From contig NZ_CP119107.1 of NCBI RefSeq assembly GCF_029094525.1, forward strand, positions 1,984,001 through 2,048,000: a stretch of 64,000 bases of DNA, given 5' to 3'. Both the position numbers and the translations under genes were made by a program. Shown here one piece after another: positions 44,143-52,411 of this stretch (position 1 is its first letter; the number at the start of each line of letters is the position of its first letter). Source of the stretch: Pullulanibacillus sp. KACC 23026 (lineage in GTDB: Bacteria > Bacillota > Bacilli > Bacillales > Sporolactobacillaceae). The notes beneath the pieces were generated by a model. The model was not told the origin of the DNA, searched no databases, and saw nothing but the letters and a program-made list of their open reading frames with translations.

Positions 44143-44472
44143 TTGGAAAATATCACGGAAATGCTGAAAGGGGTACTCGAGGGTTGTGTGCTTGAGATCA
44201 TCAGCCGTGGCGAGACGTATGGCTATGAAATCACACAACAGCTGAGAGACCTTGGCTTCACTGATGTGGTTGAAGGTACCGTTTATACGATTACCATGAG
44301 ACTTGAGAAAAATAATCTGGTGGATATCGAGAAGAAGCGATCGACTATGGGACCACCGAGAAAATTTTTCACACTCAACGCAGCCGGTCAAAAGCAACTT
44401 GAAGTTTTTTGGGAAAAATGGAACTTTATCTCAAGCAAACTAAATGAATTAAAGGCATTTAAAGCCAAATAA
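44143..44472 (+). CDS. PadR-family transcriptional regulator
   Basis: A 109-residue regulator with a PadR winged helix: MLKGVLEGCVLEIISRGETYGYEITQQL, then VVEGTVYTITMRLEKNNLV and the wing region KRSTMGPPRKFFTLNAAGQKQL. I prefer the TTG at 44143 because GGGTGA precedes it; a longer frame to 44107 is possible. It heads a cluster with two DUF1048 genes and has its own promoter and operator. The PadR-DUF1048 arrangement is common in Bacillota. Confidence 0.9.
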   Translation: MENITEMLKGVLEGCVLEIISRGETYGYEITQQLRDLGFTDVVEGTVYTITMRLEKNNLVDIEKKRSTMGPPRKFFTLNAAGQKQLEVFWEKWNFISSKLNELKAFKAK

Positions 44473-44622
44473 AGCTGTCGTGAAATGGAAATCTGTGCAA
44501 ACGTCTTATAAAAGACAACAACAGCTCCTGCAAAACGATGTAAAACTAATTATAACTCAAGCGATGCGATTCAATAATCGAATTTTACTGAACAACTCAT
44601 GATCTTAAAGGAGGTAACTATA

Positions 44623-44976
44623 ATGAACTTTTTTGAAAAAATAACGGGCAGCGATATAACTAAAGAAATGAAAGGTTTTGAAGAACGGGCAAAAGTCTTG
44701 CCGGCTGAATTTCAAACGACTTGGAAAGAAATTGTCAGTAATCTCTGGATTCACGGAGATTTCAGTGGTCGTAATCTGATGCCGATTTTTGATAGTACTC
44801 TTGAACTGCTTGAGGTGACTTCAGTTGACGGTCAGAGTGTTGAAGAAGTACTAGGAGAGGATATCAAAGGCTTCTGCGCGGCGCTTGTTGGTGATGAAGG
44901 CGCAAAAACGTATCGAGATAAATGGCGCGATCAACTTAACAAGAACGTCGCAAGAAAATTAGGAGGACTGAAATGA
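44623..44976 (+). CDS. DUF1048 family protein 1
   Basis: A 117-residue all-helical soluble protein. Its pattern (FFEKITGSDITKEMKGFEERAKVLPAEFQTTWKEIVSNLW...LLEVTSVDGQSVEEVLGEDIKGFCAALV) is DUF1048. The ATG at 44623 follows AAAGGAGG. Its stop overlaps the next start by four bases, so it is coupled to the second DUF1048 gene. A PadR regulator gene is 150 bases upstream. DUF1048 proteins have no proven function. Confidence 0.85.
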   Translation: MNFFEKITGSDITKEMKGFEERAKVLPAEFQTTWKEIVSNLWIHGDFSGRNLMPIFDSTLELLEVTSVDGQSVEEVLGEDIKGFCAALVGDEGAKTYRDKWRDQLNKNVARKLGGLK

Positions 44977-45311
44977 GTCTCAAAAAAATAATTGAAGAAA
45001 AAAAAGAATGGAGAGCTCATGTTTCTCGTGTCAAAGCGCTTCCGCAAGATTACCAAATTGTCTATAAAGAGATCCAGAAATATCTCTTCAAAGTGGGTCC
45101 TGTTGAGCTAAGCGAAGGGCTCGGACTGCTGTCGGAAATTGTTAGCTTCTTTGAAGAAGGCGCAGCTGCTAAGAAAGGTGTGCTTGAAGTCACCGGAACA
45201 GACGTTGCTGCTTTCTGTGATGCACTGATTGAGAATTCGAATTCTAAAACTTACGCAGACCTCTATCAAGAAGCGGTCACTCAAAACATCAATAAGAATA
45301 TGAAAAAATAG
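44973..45311 (+). CDS. DUF1048 family protein 2
   Basis: A 112-residue all-helical protein, a paralogue of the preceding product. Shared landmarks are LPQDYQIVYKEIQKYL, a linker, LSEIVSFFEEGAAAKKGVLEVTGTDVAAFCDALI, and a C-terminal K-rich helix. The ATG overlaps the upstream stop (ATGA) and has GGAGG. MITE copy 3 begins 54 bases after its stop, so the element is at the end of this operon. Confidence 0.85.
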   Translation: MSLKKIIEEKKEWRAHVSRVKALPQDYQIVYKEIQKYLFKVGPVELSEGLGLLSEIVSFFEEGAAAKKGVLEVTGTDVAAFCDALIENSNSKTYADLYQEAVTQNINKNMKK

Positions 45312-45365
45312 AAAGAACGAAATACTTGGCGGTCAAATTAATTGAAGATAACTGAGCTCATTAAT

Positions 45366-46076
45366 AAAACGGGTTTACTTGTGAGATGCAAAACTCTAAT
45401 TATCACCTTCAATCACACTACTATTCACAATAAAATCACAGAAAGAAAAGACTAGTAAACGTCAAAACAACCGAATCTTTTGAGATTCGGTTTGATTATT
45501 TTCATAAAAGGCAATCGATTACCTCTTTCATTAAATGGCTAAAGCGAACTTTCTAAATAAGCGGAGAAATTCCGCTTATTTAGAAATCAACATCGAAAAT
45601 AGCTAAAATAGACGGAGAAATTCCGACTATTGACTCGAAAAACATGAAAATGGGTCATTTCTTTTTGTTTAAACGGAAAAACTCCGCTTATTTACGACGA
45701 ACTGAACGCTACTTTGGTTGATAACGGAAAAATCTCCGCTTATTTCAACGATCACAGGTGACTCTAAAATTTCTTCTTAACCATGACAGTCCGTTTTTTA
45801 CTTTAAGAACCATTTTTTCACAAAGTCTTCGATAATCTAACTTTATTTTAACATATATATCCAAATGACTTGATAATCACCCTACCTTTCACTTGCTTAA
45901 TCACCGGTTAATTCAAACACCGCCAATAATTATATCCACCCATGTAAATTAAACTGTGATTTGAAATGGTCAATAAACATTGATATTACAATAAAAATCA
46001 TATGGTGAATGACTATGTGAACCCGTGCGATTTACCTTGATAGTTAATTGTTTGCACCTCTGAAGTGAACCCGTTA
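45366..46076 (+). mobile_element. MITE-like element, copy 3 (9-bp TSD CTCATTAAT)
   Basis: A 711-bp element in the same orientation as copy 1. It starts AAAACGGGTTTAC, with one extra base relative to the other copies, and ends AACCCGTTA. CTCATTAAT flanks it (45357-45365 and 46077-46085). A perfect 16-bp stem with a 5-base loop (TTTCTAAATAAGCGGA and its complement, around 45549-45585) and a CCGAATCT/AGATTCGG stem-loop (about 45470-45490) lie inside. No ORF. Confidence 0.92.
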
Positions 46077-46231
46077 CTCATTAATTGGAGCTCTTTTTTT
46101 GTTGGAGAGCTTTTGGATGTTCGTCTCCATTTTTTTCATACGGTCAGAAGGCTAAGTGACTCTTTTCAAAACCAATGCTTTTTTCGAATATTTTCAAATT
46201 AAGGGAGCGAATTCCTTATCAACTTCGACCG

Positions 46232-46636
46232 TTAATCAAAAGGAGGATCGATTAACATAGCAGTTGCCCTTTGTGGGTCATTGACTAATGCTAACTTGTA
46301 TTCTAGCATCCAGTTAAGCTTTCCAATGATCTGATCGTATTCATTCTTTTTTCGTTCGATTTCACGTATCTTTTGGCGAATCCACTCAATGGCTTCAAGA
46401 CTGGTCGATGAATGTGCATCGCGTTCTTGAAAGATTTCCTTCAATTCATTTAATGAACAGCCTACGCTTTGAAACTTTTTTATAAGTTTTAGACGTTCGA
46501 TGGCCTTTTCATTGTAGTTACGATAGTTATTTTCATCTCTTTGGAAATGTCGACTATCCAGTAGACCTTCTTTTTCATAATAACGAATGGTGTAGGTTGT
46601 CAATCTTGTCATTTCAGCTAATTCTTTTATTTTCAT
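46232..46636 (-). CDS. MerR-family transcriptional regulator
   Basis: A 134-residue MerR-type regulator. The winged helix-turn-helix is KIKELAEMTRLTTYTIRYYEKEGLL, then RNYNEKAIERLKLIKKFQSVGCSLNEL. A long dimerisation helix follows (EAIEWIRQKIREIERKKNEYDQII), and the C-terminus carries no metal-binding cysteine set, so it probably senses an organic compound or stress. The ATG at 46636 has GAGGAG upstream. It is divergent from an SDR gene with a MerR-type promoter between. Confidence 0.9.
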   Translation of the reverse strand: MKIKELAEMTRLTTYTIRYYEKEGLLDSRHFQRDENNYRNYNEKAIERLKLIKKFQSVGCSLNELKEIFQERDAHSSTSLEAIEWIRQKIREIERKKNEYDQIIGKLNWMLEYKLALVNDPQRATAMLIDPPFD

Positions 46637-46657
46637 ATCTATTCTCCTCAAGAAGAC

Positions 46658-46688
46658 TTGCCTTATAGTTAACTCTATAGTTTAAACT
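46658..46688 (+). promoter_or_regulatory. MerR-type promoter with 19-bp spacer
   Basis: TTGCCT (46658-46663) and TAAACT (46683-46688) are 19 bases apart, longer than usual, as in MerR-activated promoters. The spacer holds the dyad TATAG-TTAACT-CTATA. The promoter faces the SDR gene. Confidence 0.7.
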
Positions 46689-46739
46689 CTAATTGTTCAA
46701 GTCATTCTATTTATCAGTAACCCCTAGGAGGATAGGATT

Positions 46740-47570
46740 ATGCGTATTTTTGTAACAGGAGCAACAGGCTATATTGGTTCTGCCGTCGTCAGTGAGCTTA
46801 TAAATGGAGGACACACCGTCATCGGTCTTTCACGTTCAGATCGAGGTGCTGCACAATTGAAAAAAGCGGGTGCCGAGGTGCATCATGGGAGTCTTGATGA
46901 CCTAGATAGCCTGCACAGCGGTGCTGCCAATGCGGACGGTGTGATTCACCTGGCGTTTATCCACGATTTCGATAATTTTGCTCATTCACTTGAAACGGAT
47001 TTACGTGTTATTAAGACAATAGGAGAGGCGCTCGAAGGCTCAGGCAAGCCGTTCATAACGACTGCTCATGCCAATGGGGCAGCATCGGATAACGAGGTAT
47101 TAGCGCTGGCAAATCGTGGAGTCCGAACAGCGATTGTTTCGCTTGCGCCATCTGTCCACGGTACGGGAGATAAGGGCTTCGTGCCGAGACTGATCAACAT
47201 AGCCCGTGAAAAAGGTGTATCTGCCTATATTGGTGATGGATCCAATCGCTGGCCGGCTGTTCATCGCCTTGATGCCGCCAAGCTTTACCGCCTAGCATTG
47301 GAAAAGGCACCTGCCGGGTCACAATTAGATGGGGTAGGGGATGAAGGTGTGCCATTTCGCAGCATCGCGGGTGTCATTGGTAAGCATTTGAATGTTCCGG
47401 TAGAGAGTATTTCACGCGAAGGGGCTAATGATCGTTTCGGATTTCTCGGCACTATTGCGGCACTCGACATTCCGAGATCGAGTAAAACGACTCAGGAACT
47501 CTTGGGATGGGAACCGATCCATCCAGGGCTCATTGAGGATCTCGAGCAAGGTCACTACTTCAGAAGTTGA
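46740..47570 (+). CDS. NAD(P)-dependent SDR-type epimerase/dehydratase
   Basis: A 276-residue extended/atypical SDR. It starts RIFVTGATGYIGSAVVSELI with the GxxGxxG dinucleotide motif, followed by IGLSRSDRGAAQL, DGVIHLAF, and HANGAAS. A VSLAPSVHGTGDKGFVPRL stretch occurs where a YxxxK is usual; I do not see a canonical catalytic Tyr-Lys pair, so this is closer to atypical NmrA-like members. It is under the MerR promoter. An AGGAGG site precedes the ATG. A reductase or stress-response role is inference. Confidence 0.8.
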   Translation: MRIFVTGATGYIGSAVVSELINGGHTVIGLSRSDRGAAQLKKAGAEVHHGSLDDLDSLHSGAANADGVIHLAFIHDFDNFAHSLETDLRVIKTIGEALEGSGKPFITTAHANGAASDNEVLALANRGVRTAIVSLAPSVHGTGDKGFVPRLINIAREKGVSAYIGDGSNRWPAVHRLDAAKLYRLALEKAPAGSQLDGVGDEGVPFRSIAGVIGKHLNVPVESISREGANDRFGFLGTIAALDIPRSSKTTQELLGWEPIHPGLIEDLEQGHYFRS

Positions 47571-47598
47571 AGTATGAGTTTTGGATAATAAGTCATTT

Positions 47599-47630
47599 AA
47601 GACGCGTTTATCTCCTAACGCGTCTTTTTT
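47599..47630 (+). terminator. Terminator of the SDR gene
   Basis: AAGACGCGTT (47599-47608) and AACGCGTCTT (47617-47626) form a 10-bp stem followed by T. Confidence 0.9.
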
Positions 47631-47725
47631 GTACGTGGTAGGATTGAAAAATAAGAGAGATGCGAAATTTAGAATAAAGTTGTAGTATTAAAATCAATAA
47701 AATCACTTAAGGGTGAGGCTGGATC

Positions 47726-48076
47726 ATGACTAAACATAGGATCTATACAACAAGTTTCGCAAATGTCTATCCCTTTTATGTGAAGAAGGCGGAGAGAAAA
47801 GGTCGTACTAAAGCAGAAGTCGATGAAATCATCCGTTGGTTGACAGGGTATAGCCAAGATGAGTTACAAGTGCAACTGGAAAAAGAGACTGACTTTGAGA
47901 CTTTCTTTTCGGAAGCTCCTCAACTGAATTCGGCACGGGCTTTGATCAAAGGCGTGGTCTGCGGTGTCCGAGTGGAAGACATTGAAGAACCAATGATGCG
48001 GGAAATTCGCTATTTGGACAAGCTGATTGATGAATTAGCGAAGGGAAAAGCAATGGAGAAGATATTGAGGAAATGA
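47726..48076 (+). CDS. DUF2200 family protein
   Basis: A 116-residue soluble protein. The sequence [40 protein letters not shown] and [35 protein letters not shown] fits DUF2200, a small family often found next to metabolic genes in bacteria. GGGTGAGG is upstream of the ATG. It has no signal peptide or TM. Its function is not known. Confidence 0.8.
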   Translation: MTKHRIYTTSFANVYPFYVKKAERKGRTKAEVDEIIRWLTGYSQDELQVQLEKETDFETFFSEAPQLNSARALIKGVVCGVRVEDIEEPMMREIRYLDKLIDELAKGKAMEKILRK

Positions 48077-48194
48077 CCATTGCAAATTGATGAAAATTCT
48101 TTAAATAGCTATTTCCAAGTGAGAGACGATTGACTTATAAGTGAAGCTTAAGAGAATTAAAGGAGATTTTATGTAAAATATAGTATCGAGGGGA

Positions 48195-48668
48195 TTGCTA
48201 GCTTTATATATAGTGACCCTAATCTGGTTCGTGTTATTCAAATTACAATACAATGTCTTATCAGTCTTTAATTATCATCATCGAAGTCTTAACTTGATTC
48301 CATTTGCAGGCCCATCAATAGTAAATGGAAGTTTCAGCGAGATGATCGAGAATGTTATAATCTTTGTTCCTCTTGGCTTGTTATTGAATGTCAATTTCAA
48401 ACAAGTAGGATTTTTATCTAAATTTGTTTTTATGGTGGCTTTGAGCCTTGCTTTTGAAATAATTCAATTTATCTTTGCTATTGGGGCGACAGACATTACC
48501 GATGTCATCACAAATACGGTTGGAGGCTATCTTGGACTAATTTTGTATGGTTTAAGCAATCGCTATATTAATAATAAAAGTCTAGACAGAGTGATTATTT
48601 TGGTTGGTCTGCTTTTGCTCCTATTACTCGTTTATTACCGTATCCATTTGAGAATTAGAATTTCTTAG
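48195..48668 (+). CDS. VanZ family membrane protein, restarted after a nonsense codon
   Basis: A 157-residue VanZ protein with five TM segments. The signature is SLNLIPFAG, MIENVIIFVPLGLLL, SLAFEIIQFIF, ATDITDVITNTVGGYLGL. A strong AAAGGAG is followed by ATG at 48171, but codon 2 is TAA; the frame then continues NIVSRG into this ORF. Translation may restart at the TTG at 48195, preceded by GAGGGGA. So the natural start is lost by one substitution. The function is as uncertain as for the VanZ-like protein at 628. Confidence 0.8.
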   Translation: MLALYIVTLIWFVLFKLQYNVLSVFNYHHRSLNLIPFAGPSIVNGSFSEMIENVIIFVPLGLLLNVNFKQVGFLSKFVFMVALSLAFEIIQFIFAIGATDITDVITNTVGGYLGLILYGLSNRYINNKSLDRVIILVGLLLLLLLVYYRIHLRIRIS

Positions 48669-49047
48669 TCTGTTATTAATAGTAGAGCACGAACATTTCA
48701 CAGTAATCACAAGTCTGGTTAAATAGTTTAATTGTTAACACCTCAAACCAAAAAGAACAAGCTGATTGTTTCCCTAGAAAATTGGCTTGTTCTTAAAACC
48801 TATTAAAGGATCCCCCCTAGATCATTCACTCGATATTTTTCAATTTACCCAGATCGCAAGCAAAAGCTCCAAGACGGGTTTCCTCGGGACAAGCCAGCAC
48901 GAAGGTATTTTTGCGAAGCTGCAATACGATGGTATTTCAAGCAGTAGGCTGGCTCGCGGTTCATCGTCCGAGGAAAGCTATCCTTTTTTATGAATTTTTT
49001 TAATAGGACACTGGAAATTTAGTTAACCTAATTAATTCAGTTATGTT
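48669..49047. other. Structured intergenic region
   Basis: It holds a hairpin AAGAACAAGC/GCTTGTTCTT (48753-48762, 48785-48794), which probably ends the VanZ transcript, and a larger imperfect inverted repeat at 48879-48976 (TTTCCTCGG/CCGAGGAAA and AGCCAGC/GCTGGCT). No gene. Confidence 0.6.
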
Positions 49048-49293
49048 TTATTTTTTCTTTTTTATCAATTTAAAGGGCTTTTGAACCATCTCTTTTAGAG
49101 AAATCTGTCCTTTTAGAAGTTCATACTCAGCTTCAAATAGGTCTCGATCACAGGGGTATTGTTCGCCGTTTTTATCTGTAATGAGATAATCGCCTGGAAG
49201 CCCCTTCATTGTGCCTTTGGATGTTTCAATGGTAATCGGTCTTGTAAGTTTCACAGCTTCAACAATAATGACTTTTTTTCTATACTTAGGCAT
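49048..49293 (-). CDS. Small PGDY-type hypothetical protein
   Basis: An 81-residue protein. It starts PKYRKKVIIVEAVKLTRPI and has LPGDYLITDKNGEQYPCDRDLFEAEYELL. The PGD-x-I/L-x-T-x-x-GE-x-YPC-x-x-D-x-F pattern is common in small phage-borne proteins of Bacillota. A K-rich tail ends it. AAGGAGGTTG precedes the ATG. It may be a relic of phage DNA, but no other phage gene is near. The function is unknown. Confidence 0.6.
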   Translation of the reverse strand: MPKYRKKVIIVEAVKLTRPITIETSKGTMKGLPGDYLITDKNGEQYPCDRDLFEAEYELLKGQISLKEMVQKPFKLIKKKK

Positions 49294-49703
49294 GGTGTCA
49301 ACCTCCTTCCCTATACAAGACTAGACTATGCAAAAACGGGCTAATGTGTATAGGCGATAGTTTTCTGTCGTTCAACGGTTGCTTTTACGAGTGAAACCTT
49401 ATCATGGTCAATGGTCATCAGGGTATTTGATTCTCCTGAGCTGGTAGAATCTATGAAAATGGCTTTCAAAGGTGGTTACCTGAGGCACTCTTGCCAAGAT
49501 GGTCTTGTTTGTCATGCTTTCTGCTTGCTCAATTGCAAACGGCAATGTTTGAATCTCGGCAAGGTGTATCATTAATACACGTAACCGGCGGTCATGCCTT
49601 AGCGCGTACGAAGGAGAGCCCGAACGACTAAGTTATTATTTTTTTACTTTTTTAAATGTTATAATAATAAAAAGCGTAAATAAGTCTCGGGGAGGAGATT
49701 GAA
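49294..49703. other. Intergenic region upstream of pepC
   Basis: No ORF is supported. The sequence at 49560-49620 has a TGTATCATTAATACA palindrome-like stretch and GC-rich words (AACCGGCGGTCATGCC) that could be an RNA leader, but I do not recognise a known riboswitch. Confidence 0.4.
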
Positions 49704-51044
49704 ATGGCTAACGAAATCACAACTCAACTTTTAGAGGTATTTACAGCGAATTTTAATGAGAAGTCCACTAATAAGATTATTAAAAATACAGTGATGAAAA
49801 GTGGCATTGATGCTGCCGCTGAGAATAATGATGCCGTTGTCGCAATGAATCATGTATTCTCAGAGGAGATTACAACAGGGGCGGTGGCGAACCAGAAGCA
49901 GAGCGGCCGTTGCTGGATGTTCGCGGCATTGAATACATTCCGTCACAAAATCCTTGAAACGTTTAAATTAAAGGATTTTGAGCTCTCACAAAATTATACC
50001 AATTTTTGGGATAAGTTTGAGAAGGCGAACTTTTTTCTTGAGAGTGTTCTGAAAACAGCCGAAGAACCATTGGATGGACGTCTCGTTTCTTGGATTATGT
50101 CAACACCTCAACAGGATGGCGGTCAGTGGGATATGTTCGTCTCTTTAATAAAAAAATATGGGGTTGTTCCAAAACAAGTCATGCCGGAGACCTTTCAAAG
50201 CGAAAATTCAAGACGCTTAAATTCGATTATAAATCGAAAATTACGCAGAGATGCGGTAAAGCTAAGAGGCTTGTTTAGTGAAGGGAAATCTGAAGCGGAA
50301 TTGCAAAGAGCCAAAGAGGATATGCTTTCAGAGGTTTATCAAATCCTAACTTTCGCATTAGGAGAGCCGCCAAAAACATTTGATTTTGACTATCGCGATG
50401 CGGACGATGTTTTTCATCGAGAAGAAAAAGTGACGCCACAAGCTTTCTACAAAAAGTATGTGGGCATTGATTTAGAAGACTACGTGAGTATTATCAATGC
50501 CCCAACGAAGGATAAGCCTTATGGAAAGACCTTTACGGTTCAATTCCTTGGAAATGTTGTGGGGGGTAAACCTGTTAAGTATTTGAATGTCGACATGGAT
50601 ACATTAAAACAACTCGCTATTAAACAAATTAAGGAGAATGAAAGTGTCTGGTTTGGTTGTGATGTGGGTCAATCTTCCAATAGAGATTATGGCATCATGG
50701 ACACCGCTCTTTTTGATTATGAAGAGACATTGGGAACGTCCCTGCATATGACAAAGGAAGAACGCTTGGATTATAAGGAAAGTGTGATGACCCACGCGAT
50801 GGTACTGACGGGCGTTAATCTCGTCGATGAACAACCCACGCGCTGGAAGGTGGAAAATAGTTGGGGCAATAAGGTTGGGAAAAAAGGGTATTTTGTGATG
50901 AGTGATAAATGGATGGATGAGTATACTTACCAAGTGGTCATAAATAAAGCATACCTTTCAGACGAGTTGAAAAAAGCCTTCGATCAAGAGCCCATACAAC
51001 TTAAGCCATGGGATCCAATGGGTTCCCTTGCATTTATGAAGTAA
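49704..51044 (+). CDS. pepC: Aminopeptidase C (bleomycin hydrolase family, C1B)
   Basis: A 446-residue papain-fold aminopeptidase. The catalytic Cys is in ANQKQSGRCWMFAALNTFR (about residue 70), the His in VMTHAMVLTGVN, and the Asn in KVENSWGNKVGKKGYFVMSD. It is cytoplasmic and forms hexamers in characterised members, removing N-terminal residues from peptides. The C-terminal tail that trims peptides in the family is present (WDPMGSLAFMK). The ATG follows GGGGAGGAG. Its own terminator is at 51215-51244. Confidence 0.95.
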   Translation: MANEITTQLLEVFTANFNEKSTNKIIKNTVMKSGIDAAAENNDAVVAMNHVFSEEITTGAVANQKQSGRCWMFAALNTFRHKILETFKLKDFELSQNYTNFWDKFEKANFFLESVLKTAEEPLDGRLVSWIMSTPQQDGGQWDMFVSLIKKYGVVPKQVMPETFQSENSRRLNSIINRKLRRDAVKLRGLFSEGKSEAELQRAKEDMLSEVYQILTFALGEPPKTFDFDYRDADDVFHREEKVTPQAFYKKYVGIDLEDYVSIINAPTKDKPYGKTFTVQFLGNVVGGKPVKYLNVDMDTLKQLAIKQIKENESVWFGCDVGQSSNRDYGIMDTALFDYEETLGTSLHMTKEERLDYKESVMTHAMVLTGVNLVDEQPTRWKVENSWGNKVGKKGYFVMSDKWMDEYTYQVVINKAYLSDELKKAFDQEPIQLKPWDPMGSLAFMK

Positions 51045-51214
51045 AAGAATAAGGGGACTTCAAAGTCTGTATTTGCTTTTGACCTCTTCTTGTACAGGGA
51101 CATCGAGACGAGTTGCTAACTCTATGCAAAAGTGACTGCGATCAACATTCAAGTCATGTAAGGTGTTGGGCGTTTCTCGTAAAAAAGAATAAAAGAATGT
51201 AATTATGAAGAAGA

Positions 51215-51244
51215 GCCTTTCTCAAGTGAGAGGCTTTTTTTTTT
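51215..51244 (+). terminator. Terminator of pepC
   Basis: GCCTTTC and GAGAGGC pair around TCAAGT (51215-51234), followed by about ten T. Confidence 0.75.
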
Positions 51245-51436
51245 CGTTGATAGCGTAGGCAACCATTCAGACTGCTGTTAGAAAAGAAATGCTCAACGCC
51301 TTCATGCTCAGGCTGGAGAAGGCTTGATTACAACCGAAATAAATGGAAAACGAATGTCCTATAAATGAAGTGATCATGAAGGTCATTTCTCTCCTTATGG
51401 GCGGGAACATTCTAAGAAGGAGAAAAGGAGCTTTTT

Positions 51437-51520
51437 ATGGAAGTAATTAAAGAAAAGCAAATAGGAGGGATGACCATTGCCAATCAAAAATTATGGGGTT
51501 TTAAAGGGAAAAGCGGTTAA
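51437..51520 (+). CDS. Possible 27-codon leader ORF overlapping yukJ
   Basis: An ATG with AAAGGAG upstream opens a 27-codon frame ending in TAA at 51518-51520, inside the start of the YukJ gene in another frame. The AGGAGGG used by YukJ lies within it. It might couple translation of the two, or be chance. The peptide has no recognisable feature. Confidence 0.3.
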   Translation: MEVIKEKQIGGMTIANQKLWGFKGKSG

Positions 51521-52169
51521 AACGATGATGGGAAGTAATAATGAGCCACATTATCAAGTTTTGATCAAGGATGATGCAGGAACCCAGTATCGAATTGCGA
51601 TTAACATTAAATCACAGGCCTCTCCTTCAGACGTTTTATATTATGTCGGTGAGAATTTTCACTCAGAAGAATTGACGACCTTGCCCGATCTAAAATTTGG
51701 TTTTACCGCTATCAATCCTAACAACCCAAGTATTGGTCTTGATTATATAAGAGGACATTTATTTAATCCTTCCCAAATGATTCCACTGCCACCTGAAGCA
51801 AGCGGCCCGGATAATGATTTAAATGATAAACTTCAAGATTATTTTAAGCAGGCCATTGAGCATGGAGCAATCATTTATGCTTTCGGACAGAGATGGGGTC
51901 CTGAGACTAATCAGCCTGATCAATATTTTAAATTTTCACCTGGTAACGGTATCCATGACATTCATATGAATCAGGGAAACACGGGCGGTTGGACAAAGGA
52001 TAATGGGACTTGGCAAGATGGGGGTATTTTAATCCAATTCGAACAGGATAAAAGGTGGGTGGCTATTTTCTTAGCTTTTCAATCTCAATCTTGGTGCACC
52101 GATGAGAATGGTAATGCCATTAAACCGGTTGATGAATGTGATTATAAAACGGTCAATGTTCCAAAGTAG
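51477..52169 (+). CDS. yukJ: YukJ family (DUF2278) protein
   Basis: A 230-residue soluble protein. The sequence PIKNYGVLKGKAVKTMM, YQVLIKDDAGTQYRIAINIKS, GLDYIRGHLF and WTKDNGTWQDGGILIQFEQDKRWVAIFLAFQSQSW matches DUF2278 (YukJ). It starts at a TTG seven bases after AGGAGGG; a short leader ORF overlaps its start. Family members are widespread in bacteria, but no reaction is known. A strong terminator follows. Confidence 0.9.
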   Translation: MPIKNYGVLKGKAVKTMMGSNNEPHYQVLIKDDAGTQYRIAINIKSQASPSDVLYYVGENFHSEELTTLPDLKFGFTAINPNNPSIGLDYIRGHLFNPSQMIPLPPEASGPDNDLNDKLQDYFKQAIEHGAIIYAFGQRWGPETNQPDQYFKFSPGNGIHDIHMNQGNTGGWTKDNGTWQDGGILIQFEQDKRWVAIFLAFQSQSWCTDENGNAIKPVDECDYKTVNVPK

Positions 52170-52226
52170 CCTGAGCTTGAGATAGAAAATGGCAAAAGAC
52201 TCGGGACACCGACTAGAGATGATCCA

Positions 52227-52252
52227 AGCCTCGAATCCGGGGCTCCTTTTTT
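52227..52252 (+). terminator. Terminator after yukJ
   Basis: AGCCTCG and CGGGGCT (with one G-T pair) around AATC, followed by six T. Confidence 0.8.
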
Positions 52253-52411
52253 GATTATGCAAGGTCAAAAAATGAATGTTGAAATAAATCACTGTTACTT
52301 TTCATGTAAATATATTGATACTGAATTTTATTTATGATAAAATAAAAATTTTGTAATTAAGCGTAAGTGTGCTATACTATAAGTAGGTTAAAAATTCGGA
52401 GGGTGATTTTT

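Noticed and set aside
48787-48993. Short plus-strand protein
   Set aside because: The frame lies within an imperfect inverted repeat and has no ribosome binding site.
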